A stretch of 64,000 bases of DNA from Pseudobutyrivibrio sp. (GTDB taxonomy: Bacteria > Bacillota > Clostridia > Lachnospirales > Lachnospiraceae): contig JAILKL010000076.1 of NCBI GenBank assembly GCA_024693775.1, positions 20,681-84,680 of the forward strand. Direction: 5' to 3'. The notes below the pieces were generated by a model. It searched no databases. It saw only the letters and a list, made by a program, of their open reading frames with translations, and was not told the origin of the DNA. The first letter of the stretch is position 1. Each line of letters starts with the position of its first letter. Below, piece after piece: positions 28,507 to 36,880 of the stretch. The position numbers were made by a program, and so were the translations under genes.

Positions 28507-28737
28507 CTATTCTTGTCCAACTGTTTTTGCCAAACGTTCTCTTCTATATTCATCAGCAATATAATCAGGTCCATTCATCCACATATCTGTACTTTCATCG
28601 AATAGCATAGCCGCTGTTTGAGACTTCATGAACCTAAAAAAAGCTTTTGTTCTAGATATTTTTTGCTCCCTAGCTATATTAATTGATGCCATAGCTGCCA
28701 AAAGTTGCATTGTATATTCGTATTTGCTAACTTTCAT
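28507..28737 (-). CDS. small hypothetical protein, 76 aa
   Basis: An unrecognised small protein, predicted helical at the N terminus, with an acidic C-terminal half including DESTDMWMNGPDYIADEY. The ATG at 28737 has AAGGAG eight bases upstream and is preferred; a longer start at 28764 also has a weaker AAGGGA site. A hairpin follows the stop codon. Such short proteins in Lachnospiraceae scar regions are sometimes toxin-antitoxin components, but no partner is adjacent, so I assign no function. The flanks are degenerate genes (GT2 remnant, truncated dehydrogenase). Protein-like composition and signals support expression. Confidence 0.55.
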   Translation of the reverse strand: MKVSKYEYTMQLLAAMASINIAREQKISRTKAFFRFMKSQTAAMLFDESTDMWMNGPDYIADEYRRERLAKTVGQE

Positions 28738-28804
28738 TAGCTTGTCTCCTTCTTCAAGAATCATATTGATAATCCCTTCACTTTAAGATAATGTTCCAAA
28801 TCTG

Positions 28805-29206
28805 CTAGATTCGCCACATCACCTTCACATACTCTTCTTTCTTATCCCGCATAATCTCAAATCCAGTGATAATATCATCCACAGCAAATTCATGTGTGAT
28901 AAGCTTCTCAGGCTCAATCTTGCCCTGCTGCAATCGCTCGATTACATAATGCCAATCGTCATTATCCGCATGGGTAAAGGTGGAATTCCAGGTGCCAACT
29001 AATGTAAGTTGATTTCTGAGAATCTTCCAATAAGTTCCCCTAGGCAGATTCATGTCGCTATGAGAATTGCCTACAGTACATACACTGCCACTTGGTGCTG
29101 CTGCATCAATTCCTGTTACCAGGCTTTCCGGCTTTCCAATACACTCAAAGAATACATCTATCCCTATTCCATCCGTATTCTCCATAATCCATTGGTCTAA
29201 TAACTT
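28805..29206 (-). pseudogene. truncated Zn-type alcohol dehydrogenase (C-terminal third only)
   Basis: About 130 codons match the last third of the intact dehydrogenase at 31156-32256: DVFFECIG, ESL-TGI-AAAP, TYWKILRNQLTL-GTWNS and GFEIMRDKKEEYVKVMW are shared nearly word for word. The catalytic and structural zinc domain and most of the Rossmann fold are missing; upstream the frame carries on for a few codons (LLDQWIMENTDG) and then meets a TAA near 29222. Similarity at DNA level is also clear near the 3' end. This is a diverged paralogous fragment, not an independent enzyme. Confidence 0.82.
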
Positions 29207-29255
29207 TCGTGCCTGGCCCCGTTACAATATTATTACATCCTTAAATGGTCCCTAA

Positions 29256-30497
29256 CTAAACAAATGCCACTTTCATTCGTTCAATTTCTCCTCTTCCAAC
29301 ACCATATTTAGAAGCTAGATTTTTCCAGTTATTGGTAACAATATCTTTTATTTCATCTACCATTTTTTCCGCATCTTTTTTCTCTATTCCATAATATGGT
29401 GCCGCATCAATGGCAACATCAAAATCTAACATAGACTCAGTATCATTTATATTTAGAGATAAGTATCGTCCATATAAATCTGGATTCACATCATACATTG
29501 GAGATAAGCTCCAACCATCATTTTCTAATATAAATCCGTGATTTCTGAAATGGTCGTCTGTATTAGACACGGCAATACTAAATACAATTCGTTTCCATAA
29601 TTCCTTAATGTCATCCTTCGGATGCGCCCCATTTGCCTTAAGGAAGGAAACAATTTCTAAATAACTACTTCCATCTGCTGCATTTGCTCCATCACTCTTT
29701 CCAAGCATTGTCATTGCAGATGAAAAGTGTATTCTTTTTTCGCCATCCCTATCGAATCTTTTTACAAGAAATGTTGTTCCAAGCTTTGAAAATTTCTCCG
29801 CTTTAGCTTCAGGCACATTTAGGCCACACATTATCGCCAAATCATGCACTACCATTTCCCATGCTCCCGAATCTATGTCATCATGTTTCGATGGGAATTT
29901 TGCAATCCAAAGTGTCTCATCTGGAGCTTTTACCGATGCCTTTGGACGAGCTCCACCCAATGAAGAACCTGGTGCCAACAATTGCTTTAACCACTTATCA
30001 TCTAGTCCATTATCTTCATTTTCAAATGCAATTGATGCTTGCTCCAATTCTCTAAGAGAAGTCCATGGTGGAGTTGAGAATTCAACATCATCCGAAAGGA
30101 ATGGTCCATCTTCATTTGTTTTAAATCTTAAGCCTCCCATTCTAGATTCGTCGTAAACACCTAACAAATAATCACTTTCTAAAAGCTTCCTTGGGCGCTC
30201 ATTATTTTCCCTAGCTCGCAATTCCTCTCTACGATCCATAAGCTTTCGGCCCCATCTATCTGGACACGAATCTGCGAACGCTCCAAATATTTTTTTATCA
30301 TCATTGATATACTGCCTGCCTTTATATAATTGCAAGTCTGGATCAATAACAAAATTTTGTTGTTTCAACCATTCTTCAGAATATTCGAAGCTGTAAAATT
30401 CTCTACCACGCACATTAGATACGTTTATCTTACCAACCAATTCGTTATCGAATTGTTCAAAATCAGCATATACAAATATTTCTTTTCCTGATTCCAT
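29256..30497 (-). CDS. hipA: HipA-family serine/threonine kinase toxin
   Basis: Type II toxin-antitoxin kinase. In the founding E. coli system HipA phosphorylates glutamyl-tRNA synthetase and induces dormancy. Visible: couple-hipA N-terminal region (residues 1-120, GRQYINDDKKIFGAFADSCP), ATP-binding LGGARPKASVK near residue 178, catalytic loop SNTDDHFRNHGF near 330 and the metal-binding MYDVNPD near 355. At 413 residues it is the normal size and key residues are intact. It lies eight bases downstream of hipB and is flanked by two copies of a dehydrogenase 3' end. Whether the local target is a tRNA synthetase cannot be seen. Confidence 0.9.
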   Translation of the reverse strand: MESGKEIFVYADFEQFDNELVGKINVSNVRGREFYSFEYSEEWLKQQNFVIDPDLQLYKGRQYINDDKKIFGAFADSCPDRWGRKLMDRREELRARENNERPRKLLESDYLLGVYDESRMGGLRFKTNEDGPFLSDDVEFSTPPWTSLRELEQASIAFENEDNGLDDKWLKQLLAPGSSLGGARPKASVKAPDETLWIAKFPSKHDDIDSGAWEMVVHDLAIMCGLNVPEAKAEKFSKLGTTFLVKRFDRDGEKRIHFSSAMTMLGKSDGANAADGSSYLEIVSFLKANGAHPKDDIKELWKRIVFSIAVSNTDDHFRNHGFILENDGWSLSPMYDVNPDLYGRYLSLNINDTESMLDFDVAIDAAPYYGIEKKDAEKMVDEIKDIVTNNWKNLASKYGVGRGEIERMKVAFV

Positions 30498-30505
30498 TAT
30501 TTACC

Positions 30506-30817
30506 TCATTTTCTAACTCTTTTTTTTATAGGCAATTCTAAGTCTTGTAACTTTCTGCCTAATTCATCATCTTTCGCCACTAGCAATAAATCTTTATCCA
30601 TGTAGTTAAGTGCATGCAGAACAGCTGCATAACAACCAATGGCAACAGATGATGCCCCCTTCTCAATAGATACAAGCGTAGCTCTACTAATCCCCGCTCT
30701 CTCTGCCACCAATTCTGCAGATAGCTTTCTACGCAATCTCGCATATTTTATTTGTAATCCCATTTCTTGTAATATTTCTTCTGTTTCTGGTAATAATACT
30801 ATTGACTTCTTTGCCAT
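30506..30817 (-). CDS. hipB: HipB-like XRE antitoxin
   Basis: A 103-residue DNA-binding antitoxin and likely autorepressor. Residues 20-75 are an XRE helix-turn-helix: IKYARLRRKLSAELVAERAG, ISRATLVSIEKGASSVAIG. An AAGGAG ribosome binding site precedes the ATG. It is co-transcribed with hipA, antitoxin first as usual. A sigma-70-type promoter with an imperfect palindrome over the -35 region lies just upstream. The C-terminal basic tail (IKKRVRK) is not typical of E. coli HipB but common in distant relatives. Confidence 0.88.
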   Translation of the reverse strand: MAKKSIVLLPETEEILQEMGLQIKYARLRRKLSAELVAERAGISRATLVSIEKGASSVAIGCYAAVLHALNYMDKDLLLVAKDDELGRKLQDLELPIKKRVRK

Positions 30818-30842
30818 ATTATCATCTCCTTACATCAATAAT

Positions 30843-30870
30843 ATTAAACAAATCTATGCAGTTTTGTCAA
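30843..30870 (-). promoter_or_regulatory. hipBA promoter with candidate operator
   Basis: On the minus strand TTGACA (30870-30865) and TTTAAT (30848-30843) are spaced 16 bases apart, about 26 bases before hipB. The 17-base TTGATAAAATTTGACAA spanning the -35 box is an imperfect palindrome and could be a HipB operator. The promoter is a good match; the operator is inferred. Confidence 0.6.
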
Positions 30871-30919
30871 ATTTTATCAACTTAAGTATAATATAAACGT
30901 TTTTGAAATTAAAAAAATC

Positions 30920-31137
30920 CTAAAATGAATCCTTCTGAAAATTTCGAATTTCATTAATGCCAAACTCATCTGTTGCTAGCAAATTATTTAATGCGCTATG
31001 TTTTTTATGATCTTTATTTTTGTCTCATCTGGGAACATATTTGTAAGTAATCCAACATCCGATAAAAATAACTTAAATAGGTTTCTTTTTTCACTTAGCA
31101 GCAATGGTATTTTTGTAACTTTTCCAACTTTCTCCAT
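30920..31137 (-). pseudogene. DUF4143-type ATPase remnant
   Basis: The frame from 31137 to 30988 encodes about 49 residues including LLLSEKRNLFKLFLSDVGLL, very like the DUF4143 domain of AAA-family ATPases (N-x-FKL-FL-DVGLLS). It stops at 30988. Another frame continues to 30920 with LNNLLATDEFGINEIRNF. A frameshifted C-terminal fragment of a lost gene is the simplest reading. It lies between hipB and the intact dehydrogenase in a region with other broken genes. Confidence 0.55.
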
Positions 31138-31138
31138 T

Positions 31139-31170
31139 AAAAAACGCCACCAGAATCATCTGGTAGCGTT
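31139..31170 (-). terminator. terminator overlapping the end of the dehydrogenase gene
   Basis: On the minus strand AACGCTACCAG pairs with CTGGTGGCGTT (one wobble) followed by TTTTTT. The 5' arm encodes the last residues of the dehydrogenase and the TGA stop lies in the loop, so translation to the stop could interfere with hairpin formation. Confidence 0.75.
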
Positions 31171-32256
31171 CCACATAACTTTCACATACTCTTCCTTCTT
31201 ATCTCTCATGATTTCAAAGCCCTCGATTATATTATCCATGTCAAAGCTATGGGTTATGAGTTTTTCAGGGTGAATCTTTTCCTGTTTTAATCTGCTAATT
31301 ACATAATGCCAGTCGTCAAATTTATCGTGAGTAAATGAGGAATTCCAGGTTCCTGTCAGGGTTAGTTGATTTCTCAGGATTTTCCAATAGGTATTTCTAG
31401 GAAGATCCATATCTGTGTGTGGGTTACCAACTGTACAAACTGTTCCTGCAGGGGCTGCTGCATTAATTCCTGTTAGCAGGCTCTCCTGACTGCCGATGCA
31501 TTCAAAGAATACGTCCGTACCGCGGTTTTCCGTTTTTTTCATTATCCACTCTTCTGGTGTCTTTTCTCTGGCATCACAAAATCTAGATTCTTCTATATCT
31601 AGTTCTGCAGACATCTTTTTCTGCAAATCTTTATTTCCAACTACAAATACATTTTTAAAGCCCACGTCCTTTAAAAACATTGTTATCAACAAACCAATGG
31701 TGCCAAGTCCCATAACCACAATGTTTTTCTCCATTAGCTCATGTGGCAAGGTATCGATACATTTACAAAACAGGCCCTTTAGCTGTGGCATAGCCTGTCG
31801 GATTGCGTGGACCGCTACAGCCATTGGCTCCAACATAGCGGCCTGCTGCATGGTGACATTTTCCGGAAGCTCTATAAGATTCCATTCTGGCACCAGCACA
31901 TACTCTGCAAATCCACCGTCCACACGTGACCCCAAATACGAATAGTTTTTGCACATCTCATATTTCTTTTGTGCACAGCAATCACATTCCATGCAAGGGA
32001 TAAGTGGAAAAACTCCCACTCTTTTGTCCTTCCATGTGGAGGACACATCCTCCCACAGATCCACAACTGTTCCCGCAAATTCATGGCCTATAATCAGTGG
32101 CATGTCATGTGCGCCATCCTTGTAAGCGCGCGGAATATCAGAGCCACAGATTCCACAGGCTCCTACCTTTATCAATACCTGCTTTTCCGCTACCTCTGGC
32201 GTGCTCACATTCTCAATTTTCAGTTTCCCTACATCGTTAAGTACAAGCGCCTTCAT
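31156..32256 (-). CDS. Zn-dependent medium-chain dehydrogenase (TarJ-like/polyol-phosphate dehydrogenase)
   Basis: A 366-residue MDR-superfamily enzyme. CGICGSDIPRA and IIGHEFAGTVVD give the catalytic zinc Cys/His set, CMECDCCAQKKYEMC the four-cysteine structural zinc lobe, and VVMGLGTIGLLITMFL the NAD(P)-binding motif. It is one base apart from a cytidylyltransferase gene and close to a pentulose epimerase gene, recalling TarJ, which reduces ribulose 5-phosphate to ribitol 5-phosphate for CDP-ribitol. Galactitol-1-phosphate dehydrogenase-like activity is an alternative. A terminator overlaps its last codons. A truncated paralogue lies at 28805-29206. Family firm, substrate by context. Confidence 0.8.
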   Translation of the reverse strand: MKALVLNDVGKLKIENVSTPEVAEKQVLIKVGACGICGSDIPRAYKDGAHDMPLIIGHEFAGTVVDLWEDVSSTWKDKRVGVFPLIPCMECDCCAQKKYEMCKNYSYLGSRVDGGFAEYVLVPEWNLIELPENVTMQQAAMLEPMAVAVHAIRQAMPQLKGLFCKCIDTLPHELMEKNIVVMGLGTIGLLITMFLKDVGFKNVFVVGNKDLQKKMSAELDIEESRFCDAREKTPEEWIMKKTENRGTDVFFECIGSQESLLTGINAAAPAGTVCTVGNPHTDMDLPRNTYWKILRNQLTLTGTWNSSFTHDKFDDWHYVISRLKQEKIHPEKLITHSFDMDNIIEGFEIMRDKKEEYVKVMWNATR

Positions 32257-32257
32257 C

Positions 32258-32953
32258 CTACCTCTTCACCATTTCCATAAACCGTGCCAAGTCACTTTTT
32301 GTAGTGATCTTGAAATTTCTTTCATCCCCATCAATCATGTGCATTTTCATGCCAGCTTTTATTGCAGGCTCTGTAGAGCCGTTTATTTTTTCTATTTCTC
32401 CTGAATCCACCAGTGCCTGGTTGGCGGCTAGGTATTTTCCAAAGACAAAGGTCTCTGGGGCCTGGCCTGCGAAAATTTCCTGGCGGTTCAAAAGAGAATC
32501 AATTGTATCTCCTGTGTGGCTGAGATACACTGTGTCCTTCATTGGAATCACCGGAATTACTCCGTCGTATCCTGGTAGCTCATCTAGGCTTCTATCTATG
32601 AGTCCCATGGTCACCAGGGGTCTGGCGGCATCGTGAACGATTACCACATCATTATCCTTTGCATATTTTTTTATATCCCTTAGGGCATTATAAATAGAAA
32701 GCTGTCTATTGGCCCCTGGGTTGGAATAGCCACGGATTTTGCTTGCAACCTCATATTTGTCGCACCAGCTTTTAATCTCACTGGTCCATTCCTCATCCGC
32801 CACAATCTGAATAGCGTCAATGTTGCTATTTAGCTCCAGCACGCTCATGGAATAGATAATGATTGGCTTTCCGCCCACCTCGATATACTGTTTTGGCACA
32901 TCCAGCCCCATTCTGGAGCCTGTCCCGCCGGACAATACAATGGCAATATTCAT
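32258..32953 (-). CDS. IspD/TarI-family cytidylyltransferase
   Basis: Transfers CMP from CTP to a phosphorylated alcohol. IAIVLSGGTGSRMGLDVPKQ is the CTP-binding loop, VVIVHDAARPLVT the metal-binding strand, IFAGQAPETF the family block and FKITTKSDL the C-terminal lysine motif. At 231 residues the length suits both IspD (methylerythritol pathway) and TarI (ribitol 5-phosphate). A neighbouring TarJ-like reductase and pentulose epimerase favour the TarI role, making CDP-ribitol or a similar CDP-polyol for a surface polymer. It is eight bases downstream of the epimerase gene. IspD cannot be ruled out from sequence alone. Confidence 0.82.
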   Translation of the reverse strand: MNIAIVLSGGTGSRMGLDVPKQYIEVGGKPIIIYSMSVLELNSNIDAIQIVADEEWTSEIKSWCDKYEVASKIRGYSNPGANRQLSIYNALRDIKKYAKDNDVVIVHDAARPLVTMGLIDRSLDELPGYDGVIPVIPMKDTVYLSHTGDTIDSLLNRQEIFAGQAPETFVFGKYLAANQALVDSGEIEKINGSTEPAIKAGMKMHMIDGDERNFKITTKSDLARFMEMVKR

Positions 32954-32961
32954 AGCTTCAC

Positions 32962-33624
32962 CTATATGTTTAGCAATCTGATATCTCTAATAATGTCCTC
33001 ATATCTTCTGCCTCTTCCGAAAAGAAGCGTTGTTCCTAGTACAAATCCATCTACGCCCTTTGGCGCGTAGGTGCATATTTTATCTGCTGAGCATGCACCG
33101 TCCCAGTACAGCTTGAAATTCATTTTTTCCTTTAACTCCAGGAGTCTGTCGATTTTTTGACCAACGTATGGCAAATACATTTGTCCCGCATTTCCTGGAT
33201 TTACCGACATTACCAGCACCTTATCCACTATTTGCAGCATTTCCATAATGGTCTCAATACTGGTGCCCGGGTTTATGGCAATGCCTGGAGTCATGCCTGC
33301 ATTTATGATCTTTTGCAGGGTCGTAGAAGGATGATACTCTGCCTCAGGGTGGATGTAGATGGTATCGCCTTTACGTAGATTATTTATGAAAATCTCGATG
33401 GTATTGTTGGGATGCTCTACCATGAGGTGCACATCCATCGGCTTATAGGTCACCTTTGAAATATAGCTTAAATCATTTAGTGACATGGCAAAGTTTGGCA
33501 CGAATCGACCATCCATAATATCAATGTGAAATCCATCGATTCCTGCATTTTCCAAGTCATTAACTTCCCTAGCCAAATGGCCGTAGTTTGCGCACATCAT
33601 TGACGCTGTTAATTCAAACTCCAT
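32962..33624 (-). CDS. ribulose-phosphate 3-epimerase family protein
   Basis: TIM-barrel epimerase interconverting ribulose and xylulose 5-phosphates or a close analogue. ASMMCANYGHLAREV matches the substrate-loop start (usually SxLSAD), FHIDIMDGRFVPNFA holds the metal-binding HxDxxDG motif, MDVHLMVEHP follows, MSVNPGNAGQ is the flexible loop, and WDGAC holds the second catalytic Asp, diverged from the usual VDGG. These departures suggest a specialised paralogue rather than the housekeeping Rpe. It probably supplies or remodels the pentulose phosphate used by the TarJ-like reductase. Eight bases separate it from each neighbour. Confidence 0.8.
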   Translation of the reverse strand: MEFELTASMMCANYGHLAREVNDLENAGIDGFHIDIMDGRFVPNFAMSLNDLSYISKVTYKPMDVHLMVEHPNNTIEIFINNLRKGDTIYIHPEAEYHPSTTLQKIINAGMTPGIAINPGTSIETIMEMLQIVDKVLVMSVNPGNAGQMYLPYVGQKIDRLLELKEKMNFKLYWDGACSADKICTYAPKGVDGFVLGTTLLFGRGRRYEDIIRDIRLLNI

Positions 33625-33632
33625 AGGTCCTC

Positions 33633-34994
33633 CTACTCAGCACACAACACCTCTGTGTTTTGAAGCATTATCGGTCTTTCTAAGGTTTCATATAATTGCA
33701 CAATGCTACTTGGGTCGCCGTAATAGGCGTCGCTTATGATGATGGCTCTATCCATATCTGCTGTATCATCATAGATTCCCCAAGCCTCTTCTCGATACGT
33801 CTTTACGATATTTTTATATTCCTCACTGATTTCTGGCACCATGCTATCCAGTGTGGATTGAATCAATGGATGTGGGCGCCAAAGCAATGCCACATCTTCT
33901 TGGCATTCCTTGAATACCTGCAGCACATCCTTGATTTTTGCAATCATTTTGTCCTCCTGATTGAGGATTGCAACTACTCCTGTGTTGTAGAAAACAATCT
34001 TTTTCTTTGTGCCGTTTGGGCGGTAAATTATTTTCTTCCATTCTTCAGGAATTTGCTGCTCCTGATTTTTTAGTCTCTTGATCCTCTCTATTTTTGGAGA
34101 GCCGGTACCCTTTATCTTCTTATCCCAGTACTCCTCCATGTCATCACCAAATCTGGCCAGCAATATTTTCATATATGCCTTTTTCATGTTTTCAGACTGG
34201 ACGATTACCTCATCTGCATTTATAACGCCCCTACTTAGAACAAAGCCTTCCAAATGCTTCATGGCATCCTCGTTATCAAGATCTGGCTCCGCCAATACGA
34301 AGTAAGGAATGTAGATTAATTTTTCCGTAAATGTTTTTAGATGTTCTGAATAAAAGAAGCTATGAACACTGGTCACATAATTCAAATCATCATAAGGATT
34401 GTGAATGTAAATCTCATCCGGATGGGCGATGTCAAATTTGAATTCCTCAAACTTAGTAATAGGCACGTTTTCAGGAAATTGGTCCGCCTCATAATGCCAC
34501 ATCTTTGGGCTACCATCCGGATTTCTATCAAAATATGGTATCGGAATTACGTAGGCCTCTGTATTTTCATCAGCCTCGGCAGTCATCCACACACTTTCAA
34601 GAGAATCCCACATGGATGCCTTGTAGGGCAGAAAAACTACCAGCTTCTTTACTTTTATATCTTCTTTGGTACTTTTTTCCACGATATTAATGGCGTGGTC
34701 TAGACGTGTTTTAGCCGAGGTACTAGACAGTCCTCGGTCTGTTTGAATCTCTTCATGAATTTCATAGAGCACCTCGCAAAACTCCTCGAGTTTCTTTACC
34801 GTAGGATGGCCCTCGCCCTCCTCATTTTCTATGAAAGTTCCGAAATCTATGGCCTTTTGTTGGCATAGCTCTAGATATTGACAAGCTCCTGGAATATCTT
34901 CATTCTTAGGATTTAAAGCCTCACAGACCCCCTCTGCGATTTTTCTAAATAAAGCAATATAGTTTTCTACCTGCTTTACCTTATATTTTCTCAT
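33633..34994 (-). CDS. CDP-glycerol glycerophosphotransferase-like protein
   Basis: A 453-residue protein. Residues 1-115 are helical; from residue 118 (VKKLVVFLPYKASMWDSLES) a GT-B type fold begins. YIHNPYDD, IVFYNTGVVAIL, LLWRPHPLIQSTL and IISDAYYGDPSSIVQLYE resemble motifs in TagB/TagF-type CDP-glycerol glycerophosphotransferases, where a late R-x-HP and S-D-x(2)-S-S stretch bind the donor. With the reductase, cytidylyltransferase and epimerase downstream it would form a CDP-polyol synthesis and transfer cassette. No membrane segment is visible, in keeping with a peripheral enzyme. Similarity is by motif only; this could be a diverged, separate family. Confidence 0.6.
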   Translation of the reverse strand: MRKYKVKQVENYIALFRKIAEGVCEALNPKNEDIPGACQYLELCQQKAIDFGTFIENEEGEGHPTVKKLEEFCEVLYEIHEEIQTDRGLSSTSAKTRLDHAINIVEKSTKEDIKVKKLVVFLPYKASMWDSLESVWMTAEADENTEAYVIPIPYFDRNPDGSPKMWHYEADQFPENVPITKFEEFKFDIAHPDEIYIHNPYDDLNYVTSVHSFFYSEHLKTFTEKLIYIPYFVLAEPDLDNEDAMKHLEGFVLSRGVINADEVIVQSENMKKAYMKILLARFGDDMEEYWDKKIKGTGSPKIERIKRLKNQEQQIPEEWKKIIYRPNGTKKKIVFYNTGVVAILNQEDKMIAKIKDVLQVFKECQEDVALLWRPHPLIQSTLDSMVPEISEEYKNIVKTYREEAWGIYDDTADMDRAIIISDAYYGDPSSIVQLYETLERPIMLQNTEVLCAE

Positions 34995-35202
34995 ACAAGT
35001 CCCTCTCCATTTTTCCCATGTATGTAATAACTCCCAATTTAACTAATAATATTCTAGCGCTTTTTGTCTGAAAATTCTTCGTATTCACAGATTTTTAATT
35101 AATTGGAATCTATAAACTTACAAAATCTCCACAAGAAAGAGTTTTTCTTTGCAAAACTCCAGCAGTGCGAGGCGGCAATTGCAGAGCTATTTCCTATAAA
35201 GT

Positions 35203-35239
35203 AAAAAAAGCACTCCCTTCTGCAATTACAGAAAGGAGT
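35203..35239 (-). terminator. rho-independent terminator of the diguanylate cyclase gene
   Basis: On the minus strand ACTCCTTTCTG and CAGAAGGGAGT pair over eleven bases (one wobble) around a six-base loop, followed by GC and seven T residues. It starts 18 bases after the stop codon at 35257. The rest of 35040-35200 shows no gene. Confidence 0.85.
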
Positions 35240-35256
35240 ACCTCTAATTATAAATT

Positions 35257-36747
35257 TTATTTATTCAGCATAAATGTAATTGTTTCTTTATACAAATCAT
35301 CAAGAGAATCAACCATCAGCACCTCGTCAGCCCCATAATCCCTAGCATGAACGCTTTGCTCCATGGTGCTGGCCACAGCCAAAATAGGAATATTGGCAAA
35401 TCTTTCTCTTGTTTTCATATATCTCAATGTCATGTATTCAGTCTGTTCATCAACATCCATTTCGACAATCATTAGTGCAACTTTTTTATTGTACTGACTG
35501 GCAATACGCAAGGCCTCATCAGATGACGTAGCCGTCAAAATATCAAAATGCGCTGCTTCGTTAAGGAAGCAATCCTGTATTTTATCCTGATTTCCTGTGG
35601 TTACAATTATTAAAACTGGTCTGGTAGTGCATATCCTACTTTCCATTTTCCAAATTGTGCATGCATTTTTTCCAGAAATCTTTGACTCGTACAAAGCGTC
35701 ATCAGCCATCTGGAACAGGCTTGCACTAGTTGTCATTCCCGTATTTATAACCGCACCAATACTTACTGAAAATGGAGTGCAATTTCCCATACTATAATCT
35801 GCCAAAAACATTTGCATAGTACGACAACGCATTTTTAAAATAATTTCATCCTTCATATTTGGCATGAGAATAACAAACTCATCTCCGCCATATCTACCAA
35901 TGATATCGTAGGATCTAAAATTATCCTTTAAGAGTCTACCAACTCGCTCTAAAAGTAAATCCCCTGCTTCATGTCCCAGATTATCATTTACCTCTTTAAA
36001 ATTATCCAAATCAAAGAAACATACTGCACATGTTGGATCGCTACTCTGCCTAAAATAATTCTCAACTCTCTCCATGAGAGCATCCTTATTGAGCACATGA
36101 GTCAATTTATCCAACGCGCTAACCTTGCGAATTTCTATCATGGCCAGGCCTTCACTTGAACGAATCTCCAGCATTATGTGTGCCACCAGCATTGCCACAA
36201 TATATGTAACAATTACTGCATGACAATCCTGTGCAAATACATGTACAGGTTTAAAATGATATGAAATAACCAGCGTCGTTATAGTGGCGCCCATTCCGTA
36301 TATACCATATTTATAAACTCTATCTATGTATACAAATGGGAAAATAAGCATGTACATAGGAATCCAAAAAGCATCATTTTCCGGCAGAATAAATGTATCC
36401 AAAAGTATAAATATACCAGTTAGAAATGCATAGAAGATTCCACAAACCACACGGGTTTGCATATAACTCATTTCCTTTTCATGCTTCATGGTATAAGAGT
36501 TTATAAAGTAATAAACAAGAACTAGTGGAATAATTAAAAAATCAAATATTTTAATTTGGTAATTGGGAATCAGCTTTGCCGTAAGAACAAGTACGACTAT
36601 GTAGAATATAGAAAGATACATACAAGCGCGACGAAGCATATAAAGATTTTTAATCTTTATATCCTCCGAACACTGCTTGAAATATGCTCTAATCAGATCA
36701 TTATTTTCTCTATGAGTTTTAATGGATTTTATTGCCTCGTCACGCAT
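35257..36747 (-). CDS. membrane diguanylate cyclase (GGDEF) with C-terminal receiver-like domain
   Basis: Makes cyclic di-GMP at the membrane. Residues 1-36 are cytoplasmic, six hydrophobic segments follow (about 39-59, 68-84, 97-117, 126-141, 149-164, 174-193), then a GGDEF domain (210-370) with intact GGDEF at 287-291 and an RSYD inhibitory-site motif exactly five residues before it. Residues about 376-496 look like a response-regulator receiver fold (VLIIVTTG, VALMIVEMDVDE, FANIPILAVAS, YGADEVLMVDS), but the acidic pocket is TT and the phosphoacceptor position appears to be Glu, so it is likely a pseudo-receiver. A receiver after GGDEF is an uncommon order. Monocistronic. Confidence 0.87.
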   Translation of the reverse strand: MRDEAIKSIKTHRENNDLIRAYFKQCSEDIKIKNLYMLRRACMYLSIFYIVVLVLTAKLIPNYQIKIFDFLIIPLVLVYYFINSYTMKHEKEMSYMQTRVVCGIFYAFLTGIFILLDTFILPENDAFWIPMYMLIFPFVYIDRVYKYGIYGMGATITTLVISYHFKPVHVFAQDCHAVIVTYIVAMLVAHIMLEIRSSEGLAMIEIRKVSALDKLTHVLNKDALMERVENYFRQSSDPTCAVCFFDLDNFKEVNDNLGHEAGDLLLERVGRLLKDNFRSYDIIGRYGGDEFVILMPNMKDEIILKMRCRTMQMFLADYSMGNCTPFSVSIGAVINTGMTTSASLFQMADDALYESKISGKNACTIWKMESRICTTRPVLIIVTTGNQDKIQDCFLNEAAHFDILTATSSDEALRIASQYNKKVALMIVEMDVDEQTEYMTLRYMKTRERFANIPILAVASTMEQSVHARDYGADEVLMVDSLDDLYKETITFMLNK

Positions 36748-36880
36748 ATAAACCTCGATTTCAACTCTTTAACTATATTCCCTTTGCCATAAGTCGTCGT
36801 TTTTAATATAGCAAACAAATATATCTAAATAATTGAATCTAGGTGAAAATAATGTGAACTAGAAAGTCTTTAAGTTTGAT

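Noticed and set aside
28507-28737. Half of a toxin-antitoxin pair
   Set aside because: No partner gene next to it and no recognised domain; left as hypothetical.
31496-31945. 149-residue plus-strand frame opposite the dehydrogenase
   Set aside because: Antisense to conserved zinc and NAD motifs and without a ribosome binding site.
36748-36880. Cyclic di-GMP riboswitch before the GGDEF gene
   Set aside because: No GEMM-like stems or conserved loop sequence visible in the short leader.
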